A DNA stretch of 64,000 nucleotides. Source: Linderina pennispora. Taxonomy: Eukaryota; Kickxellomycota; Kickxellomycetes; Kickxellales; Kickxellaceae. Position numbers and translations under genes: made by a program. The notes below the pieces were generated by a model. It did not search any database and was not told the origin of the DNA. It saw only the letters and a program-made list of their open reading frames with translations. The stretch covers positions 372,001-436,000 of the forward strand of contig NW_024468249.1 in assembly GCF_002104995.1 (NCBI RefSeq). The letters run 5' to 3'. Shown one piece after another: positions 33,385-42,967 of this stretch; position 1 is the stretch's first letter, and every line of letters starts with the position of its first letter.

Positions 33385-34701
33385 TTATGATTTCTTGCCC
33401 TGGACCTCGTATCTCTTGCCGCGGAAGCCGTAGATGCCCCAGTTGGCAATGGCCCACTCGCGCAGGTTGCGGATGCCAAAGTCGCGCTTGAGGCTGGCAA
33501 AGGGGTTCGGCTGGGGCTGCAGCAGCCAGTCCATCTTGCCGGCAAAGTCGTCCTCCAGCGCCTTGACGTCGCTCAGCATGTCCTTCTCGTGGAAGCCGGT
33601 GGCAAACACGGCGCACTTTGTCTCGAGCAGCTTCTCGACGGTGGGACGCCAGCCGTCGCGGCCGCGCGGGTGGGCGATACCGGGGCTGAACATGAAGAAG
33701 ATGTCGGTGTACGGATCGAAGGGGGCAAAGTTCCAGATGGCGTCGTGGAAGTAGCCCTTGTGGTACTTGAGCGCCAGACGCGACGACACGGCAATGGTCG
33801 AGCGCGTCTCGTCGGGCGACGGAATGCACTCTGGACCGACAAAGTAGATGTTGATCGGGCTGTGCGGCAGCAGATACGACAGCTGCAGATACAGGTGCGG
33901 CGGCAGCATGGCCTCGGCGCGCGCGCCTAGCACAAACACGCGCAGCGGCGTGACCTGCATCTCCAGCTCCTTCTCGCTGCGTGCCAGCTCGTGCTCCTTG
34001 ATCGTCGTCCGCAGCGCCGTCAGCGACTTCAGGCCCTCGGGCGTCAGCCCCGCGCCCAGCGCAAACGGGCTGTACTGGTGCAGCACCGCGCCCATCGTGA
34101 TCGGGTACGTTAGCACCTTGCTCACGTGCCGCATTGACCGGTCCGACTCCACGTTTGTGAACGACCGCGTGTACAGGAACGTGTCCCAGTCGCTCAGATT
34201 CACCACCACCTCCGGCAGCTGCGCCGACGGGAACTCGAACTCCCGCAGCGTGCGTCCCGACCGCAGATCGTGCTCGTCCTCGTTCGCCTCCCGCAGGTAC
34301 CCGCAGTGCTCTGCATGGTGCTGCTTGTCGCTGACCCAGTGCGTCTCGCTACAGTGTGTCGGATACCCGCAGTCGGGGCACTCGAACATGGGCTCGCGTG
34401 TCGCTGCCGTGCCGCTGCTCGACGTCTCGCTGACACACGTCGGGCAGCTGCCGTGCTCCTGGATCAGCAAGCCCTTCTCGCGCATCTCCTTGATTGGCGA
34501 CTTGGATAGTGGGTGAAACAGATCGTCACTCTTCACCAGCAGCCGTTGCTGCCCCGATCCCCCGCTCACCCCGCCGTCGCCTTTCGGCGAGGGTGCAAAT
34601 AGTGATTTGAGCGAAATGAACCTCCGTGCCGAGGCGGCCCGGCTCACGCCTGCGAATCTGGGTGCCGCTGTTGCTGTCCGTAGCAGTGTCTGGCTGTACA
34701 T
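33385..34701 (-). CDS. MSS51: MSS51-like mitochondrial translational activator
   Basis: An intact 438-residue homologue of Mss51, which activates COX1 mRNA translation and couples it to cytochrome c oxidase assembly in yeast. The first 30 residues (MYSQTLLRTATAAPRFAG then VSRAASARRF) form a good mitochondrial presequence. A zinc-binding, MYND-like cluster follows with CPTC, FECPDCGYPTHCSETHWVSD and HHAEHC; the two CP dipeptides also resemble the heme-regulatory motifs described for Mss51. The C-terminal domain contains WDTFLYTRSFTNVESDRSMR, HLYLQLSYLLPHSPINIYFV, GPECIPSPDETRS and TGFHEKDMLSDVKALE, all family blocks. It is divergent from the ribosomal P2 gene across about 490 bases. Confidence 0.92.
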   Translation of the reverse strand: MYSQTLLRTATAAPRFAGVSRAASARRFISLKSLFAPSPKGDGGVSGGSGQQRLLVKSDDLFHPLSKSPIKEMREKGLLIQEHGSCPTCVSETSSSGTAATREPMFECPDCGYPTHCSETHWVSDKQHHAEHCGYLREANEDEHDLRSGRTLREFEFPSAQLPEVVVNLSDWDTFLYTRSFTNVESDRSMRHVSKVLTYPITMGAVLHQYSPFALGAGLTPEGLKSLTALRTTIKEHELARSEKELEMQVTPLRVFVLGARAEAMLPPHLYLQLSYLLPHSPINIYFVGPECIPSPDETRSTIAVSSRLALKYHKGYFHDAIWNFAPFDPYTDIFFMFSPGIAHPRGRDGWRPTVEKLLETKCAVFATGFHEKDMLSDVKALEDDFAGKMDWLLQPQPNPFASLKRDFGIRNLREWAIANWGIYGFRGKRYEVQGKKS

Positions 34702-35195
34702 TGCTCTCTAGGGCGAACTTGTTAGAATTGATATGGGGGGGTTGAATTTGCAGAGAAGTACGAGTGGGCGACGGGCCTGCTTAGCGCCTGCGCTGCCCAT
34801 TCTCCGCATGAAATCAGCTCCACTGTCAGCAAAGCCGCTGCTTCTTGATCAGGATACTGTGATCTGATCTTCTGATTGCACCCTTTTCGAGTTTTTTTTT
34901 TTTTTCAAATCTGCGCTTTCTCGCTAGTGCATTAAAACTATCCACCGAACCGCGCTAAAGTGTAGAGTCTCTCTCTCTCCGTACCTTGTCGTTCGTTGAA
35001 AAACTTAATAGCTCCGACACCCCGGTTAAACCTTGCGTTAAGTAAGCCGAATAAATGTACGCTTGTGGATTCAACGCTGAATGGATGCGCGCGCCGGACT
35101 CTCGCTGGATCGATGGATACGCAATGCGACGCAAAACGCCGCCCTGAGCATTTCACTGAATCACCCCCAATCATTCCGAATTTGTGTAGTCTAAA
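34702..35195. promoter_or_regulatory. Divergent promoter region between MSS51 and RPP2
   Basis: A 494-base divergent spacer. It has a T14 tract at 34892-34905 and a pyrimidine-rich CTCTCTCTCT block near 34970-34980, features common in fungal ribosomal-protein promoters. A GTAAGC near 35042 and a TTTGTGTAG ending at 35189, only six bases before the P2 ATG, could bound a 5'-leader intron. This is suggestive only and needs transcript data. Confidence 0.4.
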
Positions 35196-35519
35196 ATGCG
35201 TTATATTGCCGCCTACCTTCTGCTCCAGCTCGCTGAGACCACCCCGTCCGCTGAGGGCATCGAGAGCATCCTCTCGTCCGTTGGCATTGACGCCGACAGC
35301 GAGCGCATTTCCAAGCTCCTCGCCGAGCTTGAGGGCAAGGACATTGCCGAGCTCATCGCTGAGGGTTCGTCCAAGCTCGCTTCGGTCCCCTCGGGTGGTG
35401 CCGCCCCTGCTGGTGGTGCCGCTGCCGCCGGCGGTGCCGCCGAGGCTGCCGTGGAGGAGAAGCCCGCTGAGGAGGAGGAGGAGTCCGACGACGACATGGG
35501 CTTCGGTCTGTTCGACTAA
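35196..35519 (+). CDS. RPP2: 60S acidic ribosomal protein P2
   Basis: A 107-residue stalk protein of the P2 type. The N-terminus [20 protein letters not shown] and the dimerisation helices with [20 protein letters not shown] are typical. They are followed by [17 protein letters not shown], an Ala/Gly hinge, a Glu/Asp stretch and the universal C-terminal stalk peptide [12 protein letters not shown]2 pairs with P1 on P0 to recruit GTPase translation factors. Length and order match the family exactly. A long minus-strand frame across the gene is a shadow produced by the Ala/Gly/Glu-biased codons. Confidence 0.97.
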   Translation: MRYIAAYLLLQLAETTPSAEGIESILSSVGIDADSERISKLLAELEGKDIAELIAEGSSKLASVPSGGAAPAGGAAAAGGAAEAAVEEKPAEEEEESDDDMGFGLFD

Positions 35520-36090
35520 GCAACCCATTCCCGCGTTGTTTCCACGTAGAACCCCTCGCCTCTAGGCTTCCCTTAGTGCCTTTTCTGGTGTTGTAGACCA
35601 AAAATACAATTTTGAATTGCTGCACTAACCAAACCGAGCACGCAGTAAACCTGATGGTGACATTCGCAAACAATCGGCCCCCAGGGTCGGATGTGCTGTG
35701 CAGAATAGCGCTGGTGTGGCGTGTGCGTGTAGAAACTTGCGCACTAATAGATATGTATGTATAGCTCCCATGTTCATTTGCCACCCACCCAGAGGTTGAT
35801 CCGACATCGTTTCGGGTTCCTCGTCGCCCCCGCCCAACCGACCAATGCACATAGGCAGGCGGGGCAAATCGTGAAACGCAGCATCATCGTGCTGCATGCT
35901 GTGTGGTCCAACCACCAGATTAAAAGATAATTTCTGCGAGTGCTGTTACCCGGCGCCGTGCCCGTTTGGCCAACACTTTCAACGTCCTTTGCTGTCTGCT
36001 GCCTGCTCATTTTCTTTTCTCTCACCACACTTTTCATTTATATCCTGCCCTTGATATCTTTTGTATTTCTACACCACCTTCTCTCCGGTA
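35520..36090. other. Intergenic region between RPP2 and the SPX-RING gene
   Basis: Contains the RPP2 3' flank and the leader of the SPX-RING gene, which ends in a long C/T-rich stretch. No gene is seen. Confidence 0.45.
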
Positions 36091-37974
36091 ATGAAGTTTG
36101 GCAAGACAATCGAAACCAGCGCCAAGGAGCTGCCCGAGGACTGGCAGCCGTACATTATCCAGTACAAGCTGCTGAAGAAAAACATCAAGCGCATCGTGAA
36201 CGAGCTCGACGACACCTTCCGCCTGCTCAACCTCGATGCCTCGGCCATATCCGACGACGCGATTCTTTTGGACTCCGAGTCTGTGCATAGCGGCGCCGCC
36301 AGCATCATGTCCCAGGAGACCACTGACCAGGCCGATAGCGCCTTGTCTGGGCCCGTGTCTGCTGCTGACACTGCGGGCAAGATCGAGTATCTCATTGAGA
36401 GTAAGTAATGGCTAGAATTTTTGGCCCCTGGGGTTCTAAGGCCCTCGCCTCCACAATTTTTTGTCACGGATACAACTGTTTGGAATCCCAACCATTGGGT
36501 CCCAACCCACTCTTGCCTCCGTCCTCCACCCCCTTTTCTGCTCTCCACACCAGCGATCGCGTACGTAAGATAGGGAGAGGCAACGGAACTGGAACAATAG
36601 CCATGCTCCCTCCGCATTGAATTCCTATTTTCCAGGTTGCTTAAGAAATGGGGGGGGGAGCGTGACATGCGCGAGAACAGGTTGATCTGTCTGCTGCATC
36701 TCTTTTTTCGCTCCCACACTTGCATGCATCATGCACCCACTGCCCGGATGACCCGTATTCCAGGTCACGCTGATGCCCATGCAGCATGCTTCTAACCGGA
36801 CATCTCCCTTTTGTACATAGAAGACGAGGACGGCGTTGTGCATCCGGTCATCACAGTCAAGTTGCGCAGCCACCCGGTGTCGCCGCCTATCGACCCAATC
36901 GTGGAGCTGAACGACGATGGATCGGCGCCCCTCGACGAACTGTCTCTGCCGCCAACCACACCCACGCTGGCGCAGCAAATCAGCCTCCCGGAAGCCGCCA
37001 TCGTGCCCCCCACCAGCAACACCCCGCACGTTGCCGGGAACGTCGTACAGATTGAGACAAAGCAGGACGGCAACGTGACGGAAACGCAGGTGACGGTGCG
37101 GCTGCAAACCGACCAGGCGTTTTTCGACCAGCTGATTGACTACATCGAGCGGACGCGGGCGTTCGAGAAAGACTACACGCACCAGTACAACACGAATGTG
37201 CAGACGCTGGGCGTCGATTTAACTGCGGTCACGTCGCCGTTCAAGCATGATTTCGAGATCTGGCGCGAGATCTTCCGGCTCTACATGGATGCGGATATCT
37301 GGAGCCATACTGAGGGAGACTTCCGGCCGACGAATTCGGCACATGAGGGCCAGGAGCGGTTTACCGCCTTTACACGGCATATCGAAAAGCTCGGTCTGCC
37401 ACGCAAGTTCCGCGACAAGCTGTCGGGCAAGCTGCTGGTCAGCTTCTACAAGCTGAACACGGAGCTCATTTACATGAAGCTGCTGCAGGAGATGAACGAG
37501 GCGGCCACGCGGAAAATCATCAAGAAGCACGATAAGCGCACACACCTGGTGGCGAAGACCCAGTTCCCGCAGTTCGTCGCCATCGACACCACCACGCTGA
37601 CCAAGGCGCTCATCTTCACTATCCACAATGACCTGGTCGGTATTGTGCCGCAGATCGACGACTATCTATGTCCAATGTGCCTGAACGTCGCCTGGCGTCC
37701 GCTGCGTCTCGAGTGCAACCACGTTTTCTGCTCGCGCTGCGTGGTCAAGGCATCGCGCCGCCGCATGTTCAACTGTCCCGTGTGCCGCGCAAAGGGTGCG
37801 ATTTACAGGGCAGGCGTGGACAACGTCGACCAGGCACTGCTGAACTTTTTGAAACTCTACTTCCCAAAGGAAATCAAAGAGAAGCAGGCCGATATCCAGC
37901 AGGAGATTTCTGAGGAGGAGGTTGGAATCATCACGGCTGCACAGTCCAGACACAAGCCGTGTATCATCATGTAG
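36091..37974 (+). CDS. SPX-domain RING-finger E3 ubiquitin ligase with C-terminal CaaX box
   Basis: A 487-residue protein from two exons (36091-36400 and 36821-37974). The 420-base intron has donor GTAAGT, CTAAC branch and CATAG acceptor. The N-terminus MKFGKTIETSAKELPEDWQP then YIIQYKLLKKNIKRIV is a classic SPX start, including the Lys-rich helix that binds inositol pyrophosphates. The second SPX half appears after a long acidic insert as FFDQLIDYIERTRAFEKDY and LPRKFRDKLSGKLLVSFYKL. The RING is CPMC, then CNHVFCSRCVVKASRRRM and CPVC (about residues 387-430). The last four residues are CIIM, a canonical CaaX motif for prenylation, which would place the ligase on membranes. The architecture resembles plant NLA and fungal SPX-RING proteins linked to phosphate sensing. 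Function as a phosphate-responsive ligase is inferred. Confidence 0.87.
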
Positions 37975-38598
37975 AAAGAAATACGCAATAAATAATTGAC
38001 TCTGCGCCGGGCTTTGCTGAATGCCAGTTGATTGCAGACTCTGTTATCGAGAAAGCGCACACAGCGGCGTACGACAGCACTGGCATGACATCCTGCCTCA
38101 TTGCCACTACTAGTCCACCTCGCTCCGCCATGTTGCCTAAGAAATCAAAATGCATCGCCCATGCATTGGGGAAGAGGTGTGGCAATCTGTTTTGGTCAGG
38201 CAATCCTTCCAGGAGCGGCAGCTTTGAATGTCTCCATGCGGCATGCAGCCGTATATTGTCATTTCTCAAATGGCTGTGGCCTTCAATGGTATTTTTGCTG
38301 GGATCTTACAAAGCACACCAAGCAACAGAATCTCTCTGAGATCTCCATCCAAGGCATTTTGTGCAAATCGCGGATGGCACCCCAGGCGAGCGTTGTGTTG
38401 GCAAAGAGCCTCTGAATGGCCGTCTGAATTGGAAGGAAGCAACAGGACAAATCGGTTGAATATACCTCAAGGGAGTTCAGCTAGGACTATGAGCTATTCG
38501 AGCTTTGCTTCCAGGGGCCACTCCTTCGCCGTCGTGTTTCTTCTCTTCTAGCATATATTATTTTTATTATTTGTTTTATCGTCACGTCGCTGTTTGTC
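37975..38598. other. Intergenic region, no gene seen
   Basis: A 624-base spacer with short frames in all phases. The leader of the first 7TM-RGS gene contains AT-rich TATTATTTTTATTATTTG-like sequence shortly before its ATG. Confidence 0.4.
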
Positions 38599-40309
38599 AT
38601 GGCATCAGACCCAACATCGAGCATCCCCGAATGGGAGGTTGGGACCACAAATTTCAAGGTGCGGGCCGGCGTGATGTTCGGATGCTACATATTGTACACA
38701 CTCTATGTGGTGGTCACCACGGTCATGTTTTACAGGCTATCTCGTGACCCCAACAGCGAGCTGTCGAAGCGGTCTGTGAAGCTCGTTTTCATCCAGATCA
38801 TCGGATGCTTTATTGTCGGCTCACTTGGGGCCATAGGCACTGCTCTCAATACATGGGCGTGTTTCCCAAAGCTCTGGATGTTCAACATTGGCTTTGTTGT
38901 CCTCATATCATCGCTTACTGCCCGCGGAGTCCAGCTCATTGTCGCATCTAATATCCACAGCCTCAGCGGTCAGCTACAGCAGAAGGACAAAGCTATCTCT
39001 AAGGCCATGGCCCTTACAATAGGCGAGCAACTAGCGTGGCCGCCGAGTTTCAATTCAAGAAAGGCTGGCCAAGACGGCTACGCTCAAAGAGTGTCTGAAT
39101 TCTCATGCGATGCAGATGGCCAGACACTGGTAGACATGTTACAGAAACGACTGCAGCGGTACCGTCGACTGGGCCGCTTTGTTACTGATCGTGCGATGAT
39201 GTGCTATATCGGGATCATGACCTTGGTGGGCATAGGACTCACCGGTCGCCATCCAGATCCTCAACAAGGAGTACTCGATTAGTCCAGTCAGCACCCAGTG
39301 CTCGTTCATTTGGGGCTTGCTGCCCGTGTTTGGCATAGTCGCTGTGTTTGTGCTTGTTATCAGCCCGGTGCTGTTGATCAAGATCTGGAGGTTCAAGGAT
39401 GCCTTTGGTATCCGCAACGACCTGATCATCTGCGTCGTTGCTGGATTCATCTGTATCGTCTTTTCACTTATATGGGAACTAGAAATGCCCACTGTCCGCA
39501 AGATATGGTCTGGTCTGTTCTTCATGTGGGCCGCCACTATCCTTGTCCACACGTCCTCAGTTGCCATCCCGCTATACCGGGCGATGCGCCACTCAAAGAT
39601 CCTCGAGCTCGAAATGATTCATGGCGACAGCTTGGGTACATCAACAATGTTTTTCTTGGGTGCCAAGCTTACTACGGACTCCAAGGTTCCTAGGAAGACG
39701 CGCCAAGCTGAATTTAAACAGATTCTCGACGATCCAAGCGCATACAGCAGGTTCCGCGAGTTCGCAGCCACCTGCTTCAGCTCCGAGCTAACGGGCTTTA
39801 TTGACGAATATCGGCTGCTCAAAGACGCAACTATAGCTGCGCTGGGTTCACAAGATGAGCTGTCGTCTGGGATAAATAGCAGCATCAGAACATTGACGCC
39901 GGCGTACATGGACAGTGAGACATTTGCTTCTGCTGAGCATTTGCCGGAGCTACCCCACTTATCGCGCGAAACTGACGGAAAATGCAATGCCATTGGCAGG
40001 GTGCCGCTCGATCCCACAGCCAGCCCCATGGTGAGCATACTGGAGGCAGTCCAGGTATATTACCCTAACCTTGATATCGATGAGTCCACAGTATTCCCAT
40101 CGGCAGCAATGGATATGCTCGTGTCAATCTTTTCAGTATACCTCAACCCACGCTCGCCGATGGGGCTCAATGTTTCTCAGGTCGTGATGAGCCGAGTCCA
40201 GGAACATCTTTATCAAGACATCATTCCGTTGACCATCCTGGATGAAATCAAGGAGGAAGTCATGCACATGCTATACGCCGACATATATACGCGCTATTGT
40301 CGTTTGTAA
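38599..40309 (+). CDS. Seven-transmembrane RGS-domain protein, copy 1 (one surplus base)
   Basis: About 569 residues after correction. Three membrane helices open the protein (VMFGCYILYTLYVVVTTVMF, FIQIIGCFIVGSLGAIG, FNIGFVVLISSLTA). A loop of roughly 110 residues follows, then four more helices, including LPVFGIVAVFVLVISPVLLI, DLIICVVAGFICIVFSLIWE and SGLFFMWAATILVHTSSVAI. The cytoplasmic tail is an RGS domain: AEFKQILDDPSAYSRFREFA then SELTGFIDEYRLLKDATI, with the final helices near TILDEIKEEVMHMLYADIYT. RGS proteins accelerate GTP hydrolysis by G-alpha subunits, so a receptor-coupled GAP is expected. GG at 39244-39245 carries one base too many; removing one G yields ILNKEYSISPVSTQCSF, matching the tandem paralogue. 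It is the left member of a tandem pair. Confidence 0.82.
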
Positions 40310-41018
40310 AGGACAGCTGCTGGGTATTGGTAGAATGGATACCTTTTGTTTTATTGTCAATGAATATTAGGAATTCTTTGTGACCACTATCATTTTTGAC
40401 GAAGTCCTATACTTGTGGTCCAATGGGATCACATATTCTTCCCGCCTGCTGCAGTGTTACTTGAACTCAGACTACGGTTTCTGTGCTTAATGGTTTTGGG
40501 TTCACCAGTGCACATTTAGCTGCATCACCAGATGGCTTTCACTAACACTCAGCTAAACTAATCCTGCCGATCTGCAGAGCCATTAATACCAGGCCAGAGC
40601 TATATATAAACATCTGCCTTTTAGTTGCGCAGAGAAAGTGCTAATGGAATGTCATAGGGTGTGTGCGCAGCCGGATTCTTGCACCATTCTGTAAATTGTA
40701 TAGACAATGTGCTATTGTTTTTGCTCCACGCTAGGTTCCATGATTGCCAGGCAAAGGGAGCAATACCCTTTTGGAAGTTAAGCCTGTACCCGACCAGATT
40801 GCCACTATGCTTCACATGCATTTGCAGTACAATAGCGTTTGAAGATGCCACAGGCTGCATTTAAAATACACTTGCCCGCCAACAGCCCGACTGTATATGC
40901 CTTTGTTGGTGTGGTAAACGCCTCCATCTTCCACTCTTTCCCAAGCCTGGTTACTAACTTTTGCTATCTCTACACTGCTGCTACTAAATTAACATATTTC
41001 CACACTAGCCTGAACAAC
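40310..41018. other. Spacer between the tandem 7TM-RGS genes
   Basis: A 709-base spacer with TATATATAAAC-like sequence near 40600-40612 upstream of the second gene. No additional gene is supported. Confidence 0.4.
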
Positions 41019-42766
41019 ATGGACGCATCACAGCTTCCACGCGACCCAAACTGGGAGCCCGGATCAAAGAACTATAAAGCACGGGTCGGTGTCATGTTCA
41101 CAGCCTACATTGTATATGCGCTGTATGTTATCGTGACAATGGTCCTATTCCACATCCAGTCACGCAATCCCTACAGCGAGCTATCGAAGCGGTCAGTGAA
41201 GCTGGTCACCATCCAGGCCGCTGGCTGCTTTATTATTGGCACCCTAGGGCTGGTCAGCACGGCAATAAACCGCTGGGCGTGCTTCTCGAAGCTGTGGATG
41301 TTTAATGTTGGTTTTGTTATCGCAGTATCCGCACTCACTGCACGCGCAGTCCAGCTCATTGTTGTGTCCCACATACATATTCTAAACGGTCAACTCATGG
41401 ACGGCCAGGACATGGTCAGCAAGAGCCTCTACCCACGTTTGGCAGCGAGAATTGCAAACAAATGCACTGCCATTTCACGGTTCTACCAGGTCAACAACAC
41501 CGAGAGATACGAAAAGTACGAGGCTTTGGCTGACACTCGCCAGGACAACTGTTTGTCGATGCCAAGAATTGCTGAGAACCAGCAGGTGATGGCTGATATC
41601 CAAGATCGACTGCAGCGGTACATAAGTATGCAGCACCTGGTCACTGACCGCGCTCTGATATTGTTTATCGGGGCACTCACCTTTATCGTCATCGACATAA
41701 CCTTGGTCATCAACATCCTCAATACCGACTACTCCATCCGCCCGCTGAGTCTCAACTGCCCATTTGTCTGGGGGCTGGTTCCGGTATTCTGCGTCATTGC
41801 ACTGTTTGTCGTCGTCATCTGCCCCGCCCTGCTGTTAAAGGTTTGGAGATTGAAAGATGCCTATGGCATCCGCAACGACCTTCTTGTCTGCGACACGGTC
41901 GGTGTCCTGTGCATCATTGCTTCGCTGCTGTGGGAGCTTGAGCTCCACAAGATCCGCCAGGCATGGTCCGGTCTGTTCTTTGTGTGGATTGCAGCTATTC
42001 TTATCCACACGTCATCGGTGGCAATTCCGCTATATCGAGCCAGCCGCCATTCAAAGCGCGTTGAGAACCAGATGTATTCAGAGAGCACAACAAGCTCAAT
42101 AGCTTCTAGCTTTTCAGCGCTTGGGCCGCGTCCTAGCATCAGGGCCCTGGGACGAGTTCGTCGGGTAGAGTTTAGGCAGATGATGGACAGCCCCCATGCC
42201 TATAGCAAGTTCCGCGAATTCACTGCCACATGCTTCAGCTCCGAGCTCACTGCGTTTGTAGACGAGTACCAGTCGTTGAAAACTGCGACTGTGTTTGCGC
42301 TGAACAACCAGCACTGCCAACCAACGACCCTCGAACAGAGCATTGGTAACTTGATGCTCAGCGATGACCAGAGTATCAACCTTGGTCCACCCGAGCATGG
42401 TGCTGTCTCTGCCCCTCGTCACGGAGCCAAGGGCGGCCCTCACCGGGTTGCTAAAGCCCAGCCACTCAATCTCAATACCAGTGCCACCATCAGCATTCTT
42501 GAGACAGCCAAGGCCGTGTACTCGCATTACGACATCAGCGAGTCCACTTTATTCCCATCGGTTGTGCTGGACAAGCTAGTCACCGTGTTTTCGGTGTACA
42601 TCAACTCGCAGTCTCCAATGGCGCTCAACCTCCCCAGGCAATGAGGCAGCGGATCCAGGAGCGTCTTGATAACAATGAGATGTCACTCACCATTCTCGAC
42701 GAAGCCAAGGATGAGGTTCTCCTGATGCTCTATGCAGATGTATATACGCGCTACTGCAGCTGCTAG
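41019..42766 (+). CDS. Seven-transmembrane RGS-domain protein, copy 2 (frameshift near the 3' end)
   Basis: Tandem paralogue of the preceding gene, about 582 residues if the last 40 codons are restored. It shares the start pattern PNWEPGSKNYKARVGVMF, the helix pair YSELSKRSVKLVTIQAAGCF and LWMFNVGFVIAVSALTAR, the full set of seven membrane segments, and the RGS entry VEFRQMMDSPHAYSKFREFT. As written the frame stops at TGA 42642-42644 just after MALNLPRQ. One additional C in the CCCC run near 42632-42635 would give QAMRQRIQER and continue to VLLMLYADVYTRY, matching copy 1. Here the apparent error is a missing base, unlike the surplus bases elsewhere. I use the ATG before DASQLPRDPN because it aligns with the copy 1 start; the frame is open 180 bases upstream. 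Confidence 0.82.
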
Positions 42767-42967
42767 TAGGCTTGCCTATAGCCATTTCAATGTCAAGGAA
42801 TTAATTTGCCACCCACCATATAATACCAGGCGAGCTGCTAGCCAGGGCGGAGCCGGCTCGAGCCAGCATCACAAAAATTATGCCACAGTGCTTAGCAAAT
42901 ATCTTGCCTGAGCGGTGTTCTCGTTCTCTTGCCTGCATTTCGCTAGGGAATTACATACTTTTTTATA

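Noticed and set aside
34938-35528. Minus-strand 196-codon frame covering ribosomal P2
   Set aside because: The plus strand encodes an unmistakable P2 protein; the antisense frame is a codon-bias shadow.
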